Assembly: GCF_030271165.1 (NCBI RefSeq)
Contig: NZ_JASSZH010000024.1
Location: 181,334 to 245,333, forward strand
Reading direction: 5' to 3'
Length of the DNA stretch: 64,000 nt
Source of the DNA: Psychromicrobium xiongbiense
Lineage (GTDB): Bacteria > Actinomycetota > Actinomycetes > Actinomycetales > Micrococcaceae
Shown: piece by piece, positions 42,749-51,333 of the stretch
Position numbering within the stretch: the stretch's first letter is position 1
Layout of the letters: the number at the start of each line of letters is the position of its first letter
Position numbers and translations under genes: made by a program
Notes under the pieces: generated by a model
Told to the model about the DNA's origin: nothing
Databases searched by the model: none
The model's input: only the letters and a program-made list of their open reading frames with translations

Positions 42749-43752
42749 CCGTCTGGGATGGCCCGGTGGTGGACAAGTTCGGGCGAGTCCACCGGGATCT
42801 GCGCATCTCGCTGACCGATAAGTGCAATCTGCGCTGCAGCTACTGCATGCCCCCCGAAGGTCTGCCCTGGCTGGCCAAGGAAAACCTGCTCACCACCGAT
42901 GAGATCGAGCGCGTGGCTTCGGTGCTGGCGCGCCTGGGCTTCGTGGAGATCCGCCTGACCGGCGGTGAACCGTTGCTGCGCCGCGACATCGTGGACGTGG
43001 TGGCCCGACTGAGCCGGATCGAAGGCCCGGAAGGCCCACTGCGCATCTCGATGACCACCAACGGCATCCGCCTTGACCGGGTGATGGATCAGCTCAAAGA
43101 GGCCGGTCTGCAGCGGCTGAACATCAGCCTCGACACGGTCAATCCGGCGCGATTTGCCGAGCTCACCCGACGGGAAAAGTTCGAGGATGTGCTCGCCGGA
43201 ATTCAGGCAGCACGGGATTCAGGCCTGCGCCCGCTGAAAATCAATGCCGTCGCCATGCGCGGAGTCAATGACGATGAGTTCTGCGATCTGTTGCGCTTTG
43301 CCCAGGAGCACGAGGCTCAACTGCGCTTCATCGAACAGATGCCGCTCGATGCCGGGCACATCTGGTCCCGCGTGACCATGGTCCAGGGCCATGAAATCCT
43401 GGAGAAGCTCCAGGCGGAGTTCACTCTGGAGCCCGTGGGTGAGCGCGGTTCCAGCCCGGCAGAGGTCTTCACGGTCGATGGCGGCCCCACCACCGTGGGC
43501 GTGATCGCCTCGGTCACTGCGCCGTTCTGTGGCGCCTGCGACCGGGTCCGGCTCACAGCGGACGGGCAGTTGCGCAACTGCCTGTTTGCCCGGGAGGAAT
43601 CAGATCTGCTCACCCTGCTGCGCTCCGGCGGCAGTGATGAGGATATAGCTGCCATGCTGCGCGCCACGATTTCCGGCAAGCGTGCCGGACACGGCATCGA
43701 CGATCCGGGCTTCCTGCAGCCGGACCGTCCGATGTCCGCCATCGGCGGCTAA
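42745..43752 (+). CDS. moaA: GTP 3',8-cyclase MoaA
   Basis: 335 residues from ATG 42745, overlapping moaE by 4 nt. Radical-SAM enzyme for the first step of molybdopterin synthesis. The SAM cluster motif is TDKCNLRCSYCMPPEG (residues 25-40), RLTGGEPLLRRD follows near residue 71, the second cluster Cys are in PFCGACDRVRLTADGQLRNCLF near residues 259-280, and the chain ends in the conserved Gly-Gly dipeptide (AIGG) needed for catalysis. Full length. Confidence 0.97.
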   Translation: MTVWDGPVVDKFGRVHRDLRISLTDKCNLRCSYCMPPEGLPWLAKENLLTTDEIERVASVLARLGFVEIRLTGGEPLLRRDIVDVVARLSRIEGPEGPLRISMTTNGIRLDRVMDQLKEAGLQRLNISLDTVNPARFAELTRREKFEDVLAGIQAARDSGLRPLKINAVAMRGVNDDEFCDLLRFAQEHEAQLRFIEQMPLDAGHIWSRVTMVQGHEILEKLQAEFTLEPVGERGSSPAEVFTVDGGPTTVGVIASVTAPFCGACDRVRLTADGQLRNCLFAREESDLLTLLRSGGSDEDIAAMLRATISGKRAGHGIDDPGFLQPDRPMSAIGG

Positions 43753-43836
43753 GGCGCGCTCACCGGGCTCACGGCTGCTCGGCACCCGGAGCCGCCCCGC
43801 CGCTGAAGCGTGGGCAGCTCAGCCGTCTATCAGCGC

Positions 43837-44073
43837 TCAGCCGCCCGCAAAGGGCGGCAGCACGTCCACCGTCGCCGACTCGTCGATCCAGGCCTCATCA
43901 CCGGCGCGTACGCCATCGACCATCAGGGAACAGCGGCCCAGCACACGCGCAAACTCCGGCCCGTGGGCGTGCGTCAGTGCGGCACGCAGCGCCCCGAGCG
44001 TCATCGGCCCGGCCAGCTGCTGTTCCTGCGTCCCTGCGGCATCGGCTGCCCCGGCGAAGAACCGGATGTTCAC
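43837..44073 (-). CDS. moaD: Molybdopterin synthase sulfur carrier MoaD
   Basis: 78 residues with a ubiquitin-like fold; the C-terminus PPFAGG ends in the Gly-Gly that is thiocarboxylated and delivers sulfur to MoaE. Start is MNIRFFAGAADAAG, with the usual TLGALRAAL helix. Last gene of the moeA-moaC-mobA-moaD operon; its ATG overlaps the mobA stop by 4 nt. Partner MoaE is encoded on the other strand 1.1 kb away. Confidence 0.93.
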   Translation of the reverse strand: MNIRFFAGAADAAGTQEQQLAGPMTLGALRAALTHAHGPEFARVLGRCSLMVDGVRAGDEAWIDESATVDVLPPFAGG

Positions 44074-45083
44074 CGGCTGCCCTTCTCCTGGGCATCCTCC
44101 TGGGGATGGGCTGCCCGCCAGGCCTCGATGCGGGCACGCACGGTGACCGCGGCCTCCTCCGGGTCGGCACCGGCGGCGACGGCCAGGCCCATCAGGTAGG
44201 TAGTGATCGGGCCGGCCGGCCGGGTGACGGTGTGGGCGGCATCCCGCGTGACATCCAGCAGCATCTGAGCCGGGACGGCGGCCGGGTCCAGACCCAGGGC
44301 CGGGGCAAGATCCTCGATCCAGATCTTCAGTGAAGGCGGCGGTTCGTTGTACATTCGCGTGTCCTTTCCATCAATAGTGTGCTCTTTCCTGGCGGCGCCC
44401 GTATAGGCGTGAACGTCGTCCCAGGTGTCCAGGTCCACGGCGTCGCCGTGCTGATCCGCCACGGTGCGCAGTCGCAGGCCCGCGACGAGTCGGCGGAACG
44501 GGACGCCGTCGAAGGACGTCTGGGGCTGGGTTCCAGGGAAATCTGTGCCAGTCAGCCGTGCCGTCCCGGCCAGCCGTGCAAATGCTTCGCGGAGCGATTC
44601 CAGCCGGTACAGCCCGGCGAGCCACTGATCACGGCCATTCCGGTCCTGCAGAATCGCCCCATCCTCCCCGGCGCTCAACGGTTGAGCCTGCAGCGCCCCC
44701 CGTAAGCTACGCACGATGCCGCCTGCCCGGGGCAGATCACAGGCCAGAATCCAGAGGCCTTCCGGAGGTGCCACGATGTCCTCCAGAGCCAGCAGCGCTG
44801 CGGCGAGCGCGGCGACCGGACCACCGAAGGGCGGATCCTCGCGGACCACCCGGACGCCGGGGCGTCGCACCGAGTCCGGCCCGACGGCGATCAGCGGCGA
44901 ACAGCCCGCCAGAGCATCCAGGGCGTAATCCACCAGGGCCCGGCCATCAATCGGCAGCGCCGCCTTATCCGCGCCACCCAGCCGGGAACCCCGGCCACCG
45001 GCCAGCACGACGCCCCCGGCGGCATCGGCCGCTCCGGCATCGGCTGCTCCTGCTGAGGCAGCTTCCGGCGGCAGAGGGCTCAC
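44070..45083 (-). CDS. MobA-like NTP transferase fused to DUF6457
   Basis: 337 residues in two parts. Residues 20-225 are a MobA-type nucleotidyltransferase: VVLAGGRGSRLGGADKAALPIDGRALVDYALDAL (Gly-Gly-x-Ser/Arg-x-Arg and Lys), VREDPPFGGPVAALAA and ILACDLPRAGG (catalytic Asp). The tail from about residue 245 (MYNEPPPSLKIWIEDLAPALGL onward) is the short DUF6457 domain, elsewhere also a separate protein. MobA attaches GMP to molybdopterin, giving the dinucleotide form used by formate-dehydrogenase-type enzymes. Overlaps moaC and moaD by 4 nt each. Confidence 0.88.
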   Translation of the reverse strand: MSPLPPEAASAGAADAGAADAAGGVVLAGGRGSRLGGADKAALPIDGRALVDYALDALAGCSPLIAVGPDSVRRPGVRVVREDPPFGGPVAALAAALLALEDIVAPPEGLWILACDLPRAGGIVRSLRGALQAQPLSAGEDGAILQDRNGRDQWLAGLYRLESLREAFARLAGTARLTGTDFPGTQPQTSFDGVPFRRLVAGLRLRTVADQHGDAVDLDTWDDVHAYTGAARKEHTIDGKDTRMYNEPPPSLKIWIEDLAPALGLDPAAVPAQMLLDVTRDAAHTVTRPAGPITTYLMGLAVAAGADPEEAAVTVRARIEAWRAAHPQEDAQEKGSR

Positions 45084-45568
45084 GGCCGCACCCAGTCCCC
45101 GCTCTTGCCGCCGGTTTTGGCCAGCAGCTCGATGCGCTCGATCGCCACCGACTTGTCCAGCCCCTTGACCATATCCACCACGGCCAGGGCGGCCACGGAG
45201 ACGGCAGTGAGCGCCTCCATCTCCACCCCGGTGCGATCTGCGGTGCGGACGGTCGCCTCGATCTCCACGCCGTGATCGGTGATGATCAGGTCCACGGTGG
45301 CGCCGTGCACGCCAATGACGTGAGCCAGCGGAAGCAGCTCGGCGGTGCGCTTGGCACCCTGGATACCGGCGATGCGCGCCACCGCGAGAACATCGCCCTT
45401 GGGCGTGCTGCCGTCCTTCAGGGCCGCAATGATCTGCGGGCTGCAGAGCACCGAGCCACGGGCCGTGGCGCTGCGCACCGTGGGCGTCTTCTCTGTCACG
45501 TCCACCATGCGGGCCTGGCCCGCCGCATCCAGATGGGTGAACGGCTGCACTGATTCAGGCTGGGTCAT
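45080..45568 (-). CDS. moaC: Cyclic pyranopterin monophosphate synthase MoaC
   Basis: 162 residues. Converts the MoaA product into cPMP. Signature segments: FTHLDAAGQARMVDVTEKTPTVRSA, GDVLAVARIAGIQGAKRTAELLPLAHVI (region near 60-87, active-site Lys/Arg and His), GVEIEATVRTADRTGVEMEALTAVSVAALAVVDMVKGLDKS (region) and the final KTGGKSGDW. Starts inside the moeA stop. Confidence 0.96.
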   Translation of the reverse strand: MTQPESVQPFTHLDAAGQARMVDVTEKTPTVRSATARGSVLCSPQIIAALKDGSTPKGDVLAVARIAGIQGAKRTAELLPLAHVIGVHGATVDLIITDHGVEIEATVRTADRTGVEMEALTAVSVAALAVVDMVKGLDKSVAIERIELLAKTGGKSGDWVRP

Positions 45569-46770
45569 GAAAGCACCATCACGGTAATCGTTTCTCCTTC
45601 GTGGACCCGCTCCGTCTCGGCGGGGATGAGGGCAAGGGCGTGTGCCTTGGCCAGCGAACTGACCAGATGTGAGCCGCTACCACCGGAGGTGGCGGGCCGG
45701 ACAAACGTCTCGTCGATGACGGCCGGAAGCACCTGCATGCGATGCGGCGGGCAGCCCCAGCCAACGGAGGCGGTCCGCGTCACGCGGGGACGCTCCACCT
45801 GGGTGTGACCAGCCAGCGCGCGCAGCGCGGGGCGGACGAACATCTCGAAGGAGACCGCCACCGCCACCGGATTCCCAGGCAGGCAGAAGGCCAAAGTCCC
45901 GTCGGGCAGCACGCCGAAACCCTGGGGCTTGCCGGGTTGCATCGCCACCCGGTCAAAGAGGATGCCCAGGGAGGAGAGGACGGCTTTGACGACGTCGAAG
46001 GCTCCGACGCTGGCTCCGCCGGAGAGGATTACCGCATCCACTGCCAGGGTGGCCAGGTGCGCACGCAGCGCCGCCTCGTCATCGGGCACCCAGCTCACGT
46101 CGACGACGTCGGCACCGGCACCGGCACCGGCCAGCGCTGCGGAGAGCAGCACCGAGTTGGATTCGGGGATCTGGCCACGACGCGGTGTGGCCGCGGGCGG
46201 GACGAGTTCGGAGCCGGTGGAGATCACGGCGACCCGCGGGCTGCGATGCACCCAGAGCTGGTCATGGCCCGCGGAGGCCACGGAGGAAAGCTGCCAGGGC
46301 CCCAGCTCGATGCCCGCGGGCACCGTCACCGTCCCGGCCGGTGCATCTTCGCCCTGGCGGCGAATGTGTGCGCCAGGCGCGGGGGCGGTGAGCACCGTGA
46401 TCGACTTGGGCATTCCCGCCTCCACCGTGGTGCCCAGCTCGGTCTGTTCCAGCGGCACGATGGCGTCGGCATCGCCCGGGACCGGCGCACCGGTCATGAT
46501 CCGGGCTGCCTCGCCCGGACCGAGGTGTGGGTCCGCATCAGTTCCCGCCGGCAGGTCTGCCACCAGTCGTAGCCGGGCCCCCGGAACGGCATCCGCGCGG
46601 CGCACGGCGTAGCCGTCCATGGCGGAGTTGTCGAAGAGCGGAATGGGCCAGCGGCTGGTGACCTCCCGGGCGGTGACCAGACCACGGGCCTGGGTCAGCG
46701 GCAACCGCTGAGCCGGAAGCGGCTGCGCGGCAGCCAGAATGCGGCTGAGGTGCTCCCCCGGAGTGATCAT
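45565..46770 (-). CDS. moeA: Molybdopterin molybdotransferase MoeA
   Basis: 401 residues; ATG with GAGGA 7 nt upstream. Inserts molybdate into adenylylated molybdopterin. Domain order is standard: PIPLFDNSAMDGYAVRRADA (residues 41-60), RIMTGAPVPGDADAIVPLEQTE near 90, VAVISTGSELVPP near 186, and the MPT-binding VILSGGASVGAFDVVKAVL near 243, then MQPGKPQGFG and FCLPGNPVAVAVSFE. First gene of the minus-strand moco operon. A 14-bp palindrome lies 41 bp upstream. Confidence 0.96.
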   Translation of the reverse strand: MITPGEHLSRILAAAQPLPAQRLPLTQARGLVTAREVTSRWPIPLFDNSAMDGYAVRRADAVPGARLRLVADLPAGTDADPHLGPGEAARIMTGAPVPGDADAIVPLEQTELGTTVEAGMPKSITVLTAPAPGAHIRRQGEDAPAGTVTVPAGIELGPWQLSSVASAGHDQLWVHRSPRVAVISTGSELVPPAATPRRGQIPESNSVLLSAALAGAGAGADVVDVSWVPDDEAALRAHLATLAVDAVILSGGASVGAFDVVKAVLSSLGILFDRVAMQPGKPQGFGVLPDGTLAFCLPGNPVAVAVSFEMFVRPALRALAGHTQVERPRVTRTASVGWGCPPHRMQVLPAVIDETFVRPATSGGSGSHLVSSLAKAHALALIPAETERVHEGETITVMVLS

Positions 46771-46810
46771 GCGAGGTCCTCGATGGCATGGTCCATCACT
46801 ACTCGGAAAG

Positions 46811-46824
46811 GCATAGATCTATGC
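46811..46824. promoter_or_regulatory. Palindrome upstream of moeA, candidate operator
   Basis: GCATAGATCTATGC is a perfect 14-bp palindrome, 41 bp upstream of the moeA ATG, overlapping where the -10 element would lie. It may be the site of a molybdate- or cofactor-responsive regulator; no second copy was spotted in the window. Confidence 0.4.
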
Positions 46825-46879
46825 TATCGGGGTTCTTGAGGCTTCCCCATCCGCCAGCAAATCCTGCCGCCATCACCAG

Positions 46880-46950
46880 GTCCCGTTGAGTGTGCAGTGT
46901 TGCAGGGTGTATGCGAGGATGACCCTGCAACACTGCACACTCAACGGGAC
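46880..46950. repeat. Palindromic element, copy A (3' side of the DUF559 gene)
   Basis: Arms 46880-46908 and 46922-46950 are exact reverse complements over 29 bp with a 13-nt loop. The inner 20 bp of each arm (AGTGTGCAGTGTTGCAGGGT) is shared exactly with copy B at 47992. The stop codon of the DUF559 gene (46941-46943) lies inside the right arm. Confidence 0.9.
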
Positions 46951-47972
46951 TTCAGCGAGTCTGGGCTGAACTTTTCTGGCGCCCCGGACTCCAGCATCGG
47001 CAGCACCTGCCGAACAAGCCCGCTCACCCAGTCCGGTCCCAGCGCCATATCCCGCGCGTACACCTTGACCATCGTCCAGCCGCGCTCCGCCACCAGGGCG
47101 TCCCGGCGCCGGTCCGAGATCTGCTGATCGGGCGTTGCGTGGTGCCCGCCCTCGTATTCACAGCAGATCCGCGCCTCCCGCCAGCCCAGATCCACCCAGA
47201 CGGGCAGCTCCCCGGGCTCGCCCTCGATCGGCACGTTCGGCACAAATCCGCTGAATCCGGCCCGCGCCAGCATGAGGCGCAGCCTGGTCTCCCGCGGTGA
47301 ATCGACCCCGGGGCGCATTGCAGCCACCGCCGCCCGGGCAGCAGACAACCCGCGGACCCGGGTGCGGCCGGCCACATAGCTACGCAGCTCCTCGGCGCTC
47401 AGCCGGGCGGTGCGTTCCCGGAATCCGCGCCGGTTCTCGCTGATCAGCCAGTCGGCGCAGGCCACCAGATCATCCGCCGTGAAGCCGGCGCGCAGGCCGG
47501 ACCAGTCACCCCCGGACCAGGCACCCCCGGACGGTGCACCCGATGCCGGACGGACCAGTGAGGCGAGATCACACCAGGTCCTGGCCAGGCTGGTGACCGG
47601 GACGGCATCGACCATCACGACTTCCTCAGCACTGACCGCACTGCGGTGCCTCCGCACGTGACGTCGTCGCATCGGATGCCCGGGGCCACTGAGGTGCACC
47701 AGCCCCTCCTCCTCGAGCGCACGGGGTAACGGGAAGCCGTGCAGCCGGGCCGCCGTGACGTGGCTGAACACGAGCTGCGGAGACAGTGCCGCATAGGGGC
47801 GCAACCGTTGGGCGAGGCTCTGATCCGCCCCTACCGGAATGAAGATGCCCTGGCTCGGCGAGCGCAGATCCCGGGCGGAGAGGCGCCCCCGGCTGACTCC
47901 GGCGGCGCGCGCCTCAGCCAGAGTGAAGGAGGCCATGGCGAGTGATGCCGGCAGATCGACTTTGCGTGTCAT
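46941..47972 (-). CDS. DUF559 (Vsr-like fold) protein with AbiEi-type N-terminus
   Basis: 343 residues from ATG 47972; an in-frame ORF reaching 48074 only runs through the palindrome and is rejected. N-terminal part: winged-helix-like FTLAEARAAGVSRGRLSARDLRSPSQGIFIP (region), then VFSHVTAARLHGFPLPRAL, resembling AbiEi-type antitoxin/regulator domains. C-terminal DUF559 part (about 235-325): SPRETRLRLMLARAGF, VWVDLGWREARICCEYEGGHHATPDQQISDRRRDALVAERGWTMVKV (region), with the Asp/Glu-rich strand and EYEGGHH-Q-DRRRD pattern of the restriction-endonuclease-like fold. The cellular role is unknown. The gene is bracketed by two near-identical palindromes. Confidence 0.85.
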   Translation of the reverse strand: MTRKVDLPASLAMASFTLAEARAAGVSRGRLSARDLRSPSQGIFIPVGADQSLAQRLRPYAALSPQLVFSHVTAARLHGFPLPRALEEEGLVHLSGPGHPMRRRHVRRHRSAVSAEEVVMVDAVPVTSLARTWCDLASLVRPASGAPSGGAWSGGDWSGLRAGFTADDLVACADWLISENRRGFRERTARLSAEELRSYVAGRTRVRGLSAARAAVAAMRPGVDSPRETRLRLMLARAGFSGFVPNVPIEGEPGELPVWVDLGWREARICCEYEGGHHATPDQQISDRRRDALVAERGWTMVKVYARDMALGPDWVSGLVRQVLPMLESGAPEKFSPDSLKSR

Positions 47973-47991
47973 GGTCCCATCATGCGCGTTG

Positions 47992-48044
47992 AGTGTGCAG
48001 TGTTGCAGGGTATACGTGAAAATGACCCTGCAACACTGCACACT
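47992..48044. repeat. Palindromic element, copy B (5' side of the DUF559 gene)
   Basis: Arms 47992-48011 and 48025-48044 are exact reverse complements over 20 bp with a 13-nt loop. Against the core of copy A, arms are identical and the loop differs at 5 of 13 positions, all transitions (consensus RTAYGYGARRATG), so orientation is the same. It ends 20 bp upstream of the DUF559 start codon. Confidence 0.9.
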
Positions 48045-48132
48045 GGATGCAACCGGGGTGGAACAACTCCTCAAATGATCTACAGATAGAGGTTTTTCTC
48101 CGCATTTGCGGAACCTGAGGTTTACTTAAGGG

Positions 48133-48537
48133 ATGACGACCTTCCGGATCAGTGAGGCTGCGCCCCTGTTAGGGGTCAGCGATGACACCGTGCGCCGCTG
48201 GATCGACGCCGGGACCCTGCCTGCTGGCACAGATGCCGCGGGCCGCACAATCGTGGCCGGCAGCGACCTTGCCCGCTACCTCGTGGAGACAGCGCCCACC
48301 GCCGGGGATCCGGTGCACCGCGGCTCCAGCGCCCGCAACCGTTTCGTGGGACTCGTCACCAAAATCACGCTCGACACCGTGATGGCTCAGGTGGAAATGC
48401 AGTGCGGCCCACATCGCGTGGTGTCCCTGATGTCCACGGAGGCAGTCAGAGAACTGGGTCTGGAGGTCGGCTCTCTGGCCACCGCCGTGGTGAAAGCGAC
48501 CACCGTCATCATCGAAACACCCCGGGAGACCCTGTGA
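48133..48537 (+). CDS. HTH plus Mop/TOBE molybdate-responsive regulator
   Basis: 134 residues. An excisionase/MerR-like HTH (FRISEAAPLLGVSDDTVRRWIDAGTLPAGTDAAGRTIVAGSDLARYL, region 4-50) is joined to a single Mop-type TOBE domain (SARNRFVGLVTKITLDTVMAQVEMQCGPHRVVSLMSTEAVRELGLEVGSLATAVVKATTVIIE, region 66-128), which binds molybdate oxyanion. It overlaps modA by 4 nt, so it is the first gene of hth-modABC and probably adjusts import to molybdate supply. Upstream lie two small palindromes, TCCGCATTTGCGGA (48099-48112) and AACCTGAGGTT (48112-48122), possible binding sites. Confidence 0.88.
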   Translation: MTTFRISEAAPLLGVSDDTVRRWIDAGTLPAGTDAAGRTIVAGSDLARYLVETAPTAGDPVHRGSSARNRFVGLVTKITLDTVMAQVEMQCGPHRVVSLMSTEAVRELGLEVGSLATAVVKATTVIIETPRETL

Positions 48538-49370
48538 AATTCACCCGCACGCAGCAGCAACAGCCCAGCCGGAAGCCCCTCGGGCGTCGCGGGGTCCTGG
48601 CTGCAGCCCTGTCCCTGATCGCCGTCGCCGCGGTGGCGGGCTGCTCCGCCGGAAACGCCGGGAGCACCCAGCCCGTGGCGAGCAGCACCGCGCCCCAGCA
48701 GACCGTGATCATCTTCGCGGCCGCCTCGCTGAAGGGCCCGCTCGACGACGTCGCGACGGCCTTCACTGCCCGGAACCCGCAGTACAAGGTGGCGCCGATC
48801 GTCTATGACGGCTCCCAGGCCCTGGCCACCCAGGCGATCGATGGTGCCAGTGTGGACGTGCTGGCCTTCGCCTCCCAGGCGAGCCTGGACCCGGTCACCA
48901 AGACCGGGCTGACGGACAGCGGGAAGATCTTCGCCACCAACACACTCCAGATCGCGGTGGCTCCGGGCAACCCCAGGCACCTGCAGACCCTGGCCGATCT
49001 GGCGAAACCGGGCGTCAGCGTGGTGTTGTGCGCGGCGGAGGTGCCCTGCGGTCAGGCCGCCCAGAAGCTGCTCAAAGATGCCAACGTCGCCGTGAAGCCG
49101 GTCAGCGAGGAGACCAACGTGACCAGCGTCGTCGCCCGGGTCTCCGGGGGTGAGGCCGATGCCGGGCTGGTCTACTCCACCGATGTGAAAGCCTCGGGTG
49201 GCAAACTCGAGGGCGTGACGCCGCCCAATGCGAAAGTCGCCATCAACAAGTACCCCGTGGCCGTGAGCTCCAAGGCACATTCGCCCGAGGGCGCCCGCGC
49301 CTTCGAGGACTTCCTCCTCTCCGACGATGGGCAGAAGATCCTCCAGAACGCGGGCTTCGGCGCACCGTGA
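48534..49370 (+). CDS. modA: Molybdate ABC transporter binding lipoprotein ModA
   Basis: 278 residues from GTG 48534 with GGGAG upstream, overlapping the regulator gene by 4 nt. Export signal with lipobox VAGCSAG near residue 36. The mature domain begins VIIFAAASLKGPLDDVATAF, the molybdate-pocket Ser segment, then YDGSQALATQAIDGASVDVLAFAS, LCAAEVPCGQAA and DAGLVYSTDVKASG, all typical of ModA. Delivers molybdate to ModB-ModC. Confidence 0.95.
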   Translation: MKFTRTQQQQPSRKPLGRRGVLAAALSLIAVAAVAGCSAGNAGSTQPVASSTAPQQTVIIFAAASLKGPLDDVATAFTARNPQYKVAPIVYDGSQALATQAIDGASVDVLAFASQASLDPVTKTGLTDSGKIFATNTLQIAVAPGNPRHLQTLADLAKPGVSVVLCAAEVPCGQAAQKLLKDANVAVKPVSEETNVTSVVARVSGGEADAGLVYSTDVKASGGKLEGVTPPNAKVAINKYPVAVSSKAHSPEGARAFEDFLLSDDGQKILQNAGFGAP

Positions 49371-50155
49371 TCCTGCCCCGCTGGCTGCGTGTGGTCGCCC
49401 TGCTCGGCCTGGCGCTCCTGGTGCTGCCGCTGCTCGGCATGATCACCCGCGTCAACTGGCAGACGCTGGGCCAGGACCTCTTCTCCCCCGCGGCGCTCAC
49501 CGCGCTCTGGCTCTCCTTCGCCACTGCCGCCTGTTCCACGGTGGTCTGTCTGATCCTCGGACTGCCGCTGGCCATCGTGATGGCCCGCGCCTCTGGCCGC
49601 CTCGCCGCGATCCTGCGCACCCTGGTCCTGGTGCCGCTCGTGCTACCGCCCATGGTGGGCGGCCTGGCGCTGCTCTCGCTACTGGGCCGCTCCGGCCTGA
49701 TCGGCAAGCCACTCTTTGAGAGCACCGGGTTCAGCCTGCCGTACACGACCGCGGGCGTCGTCGTCGCTCAGGCCTTCGTCGCGCTGCCCTTTCTGGTGAT
49801 CAGCCTGGAAGGCTCGCTACGCACCTCCGGAGAAGGGCATGAGCGCGTCGCGGCCTCCCTCGGTGCCGGACGATGGCGTGTGCTCACCCAGGTGACCATC
49901 CCGCTGATCCTGCCCGGGCTGGTCGCCGGGACGGTGCTGGCCTTCGCTCGCGCCCTGGGTGAATTCGGGGCGACGGCGCTCTTCGCCGGGAACGCGGCCG
50001 GGGTGACCCGCACCATGCCGCTGGCCATTTACACCGCGTTCAACGGTGTCGGGGTGAGTCAGGATTCGGCGTTAGCACTGTCGCTGCTTCTGCTGGTCAG
50101 CGCCGCCGTCGTGGTCGGCGGCCTGCGCTCCTGGCGTGAGGATGCGGTGCGATGA
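49367..50155 (+). CDS. modB: Molybdate ABC transporter permease ModB
   Basis: 262 residues from GTG 49367, overlapping modA by 4 nt. Five to six membrane helices with LPLAIVMARASGR, LVPLVLPPMVGGLALLSLLGRSG (region), and the ATPase-contact EAA-like loop RVAASLGAGRWRVLTQVTIPLILPGLVAG near residues 161-189, then the ModB/CysT-type ALGEFGATALFAGN. Confidence 0.95.
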   Translation: MILPRWLRVVALLGLALLVLPLLGMITRVNWQTLGQDLFSPAALTALWLSFATAACSTVVCLILGLPLAIVMARASGRLAAILRTLVLVPLVLPPMVGGLALLSLLGRSGLIGKPLFESTGFSLPYTTAGVVVAQAFVALPFLVISLEGSLRTSGEGHERVAASLGAGRWRVLTQVTIPLILPGLVAGTVLAFARALGEFGATALFAGNAAGVTRTMPLAIYTAFNGVGVSQDSALALSLLLLVSAAVVVGGLRSWREDAVR

Positions 50156-51324
50156 GTGCGCTGGACCTCAGGCAGCAAGCCCCCCTGGGTGCCCGGCTCC
50201 GTGCCGAGGTGCGGGTCCAGCGCCAGGAGTTCTCGCTGGAGGCGGATCTCGACGTCCCGGCGGGCCGTTGCCTGGCGATTCTTGGACCGAACGGTGCGGG
50301 CAAGTCGACGGTACTGGCCGCCATCGCCGGCTCTCTGACGCACTCCGCCGGGCGTCAGGGCAGCCTGAATTCCGGTTCCGTCCGGCTCGGCGAAGGCACA
50401 CAGGAGCGCCTGCTGGACGGCCCAGGCCTCCGGGCCGTTCCCGCCGCAGACCGTCAGGTAACGCTGATGGAACAGCGCCCGCTGCTCTTCCCTCACCTCA
50501 CGCTGGTCGACAACATCGCCTTCGGCCCTCGTGCCCGCGGCATGGAGCGTGGCCGGGCGCGGGCGCTGGCTTCGCTCTGGCTGGAGCGGATCGGCCTGGC
50601 GGATCGGTCCCGGGACAAGCCCCATCAGCTCTCCGGCGGTCAGCAGCAGCGGGTAGCACTCGCGCGCGCCTTTGCCGCCGGGCCACAGACCATCCTCCTC
50701 GACGAGCCTTTCGCGGCCCTCGATGCCGACTCCACCCCGAAGGTCCGCGCGCTGCTGGCTCGTGAGCTCCAGCGCACCGGAACCACGGCAGTGCTGGTGA
50801 CGCACAGTCTCTCCGACGCCTGGCAGCTGGCCCAGGAGTGTCTGGTGCTCGATGCCGGCCGGGTCGTGGAGCGCACCACCCCGGCAGCGCTGGCCGAGGC
50901 GCCACGCACCCGGTTCACAGCCGTACTCGCGGGTTTCGCAGTCCTTGAGGGCATGTACTCACCCGGAACAGGCCCAGAGGAAGGGGTCCTCCGGGTGGAG
51001 GGCCAGCAGATCGCGGCCCGCCCGGAGCTCGACCCCCTGGCCGCACCGACTCCGGGGGCTCCCGGACTGGGAATTGCCGCGCCCCGCGAGGTGCTGCTGC
51101 ATTCGGCGCCGGCGTCCGGAGCCCTGGCCTCGACCCTTGAAACGGTGGAGGTCCGGGCGGGGAGTCTGCGGCTCGGTGCCACGAACGGCCTGGTGGCTGA
51201 GGTGGAATTGGCCACGGCGATCCGCGCCTGCGGTGGCAGTCTTCCCGAGCCCGGTGCCCGAGTGTGGCTCCAGCCGAGGAATGTGCGGGTGATCACAGCG
51301 GCAGCACAGCCGCTGGCGGCGTAG
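50152..51324 (+). CDS. modC: Molybdate ABC transporter ATPase ModC
   Basis: 390 residues, overlapping modB by 4 nt. Walker A LGPNGAGKSTVLAAIAG (residues 44-60), Q-loop QRPLLFPHLTLVDNIAFG, signature HQLSGGQQQRVALARAF near 160, Walker B TILLDEPFAALD near 181, H-loop VLVTHSLSDA. The C-terminal part (from about 265) carries a TOBE/Mop domain with VRAGSLRLGATNGLVAEVELA, which binds molybdate as feedback control. Confidence 0.95.
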   Translation: MSALDLRQQAPLGARLRAEVRVQRQEFSLEADLDVPAGRCLAILGPNGAGKSTVLAAIAGSLTHSAGRQGSLNSGSVRLGEGTQERLLDGPGLRAVPAADRQVTLMEQRPLLFPHLTLVDNIAFGPRARGMERGRARALASLWLERIGLADRSRDKPHQLSGGQQQRVALARAFAAGPQTILLDEPFAALDADSTPKVRALLARELQRTGTTAVLVTHSLSDAWQLAQECLVLDAGRVVERTTPAALAEAPRTRFTAVLAGFAVLEGMYSPGTGPEEGVLRVEGQQIAARPELDPLAAPTPGAPGLGIAAPREVLLHSAPASGALASTLETVEVRAGSLRLGATNGLVAEVELATAIRACGGSLPEPGARVWLQPRNVRVITAAAQPLAA

Positions 51325-51333
51325 GCTGAAACC

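Noticed and set aside
46941..48074. Extended DUF559 protein reading through palindrome B
   Set aside because: The extra residues come only from the palindrome; ATG 47972 gives a normal N-terminus.
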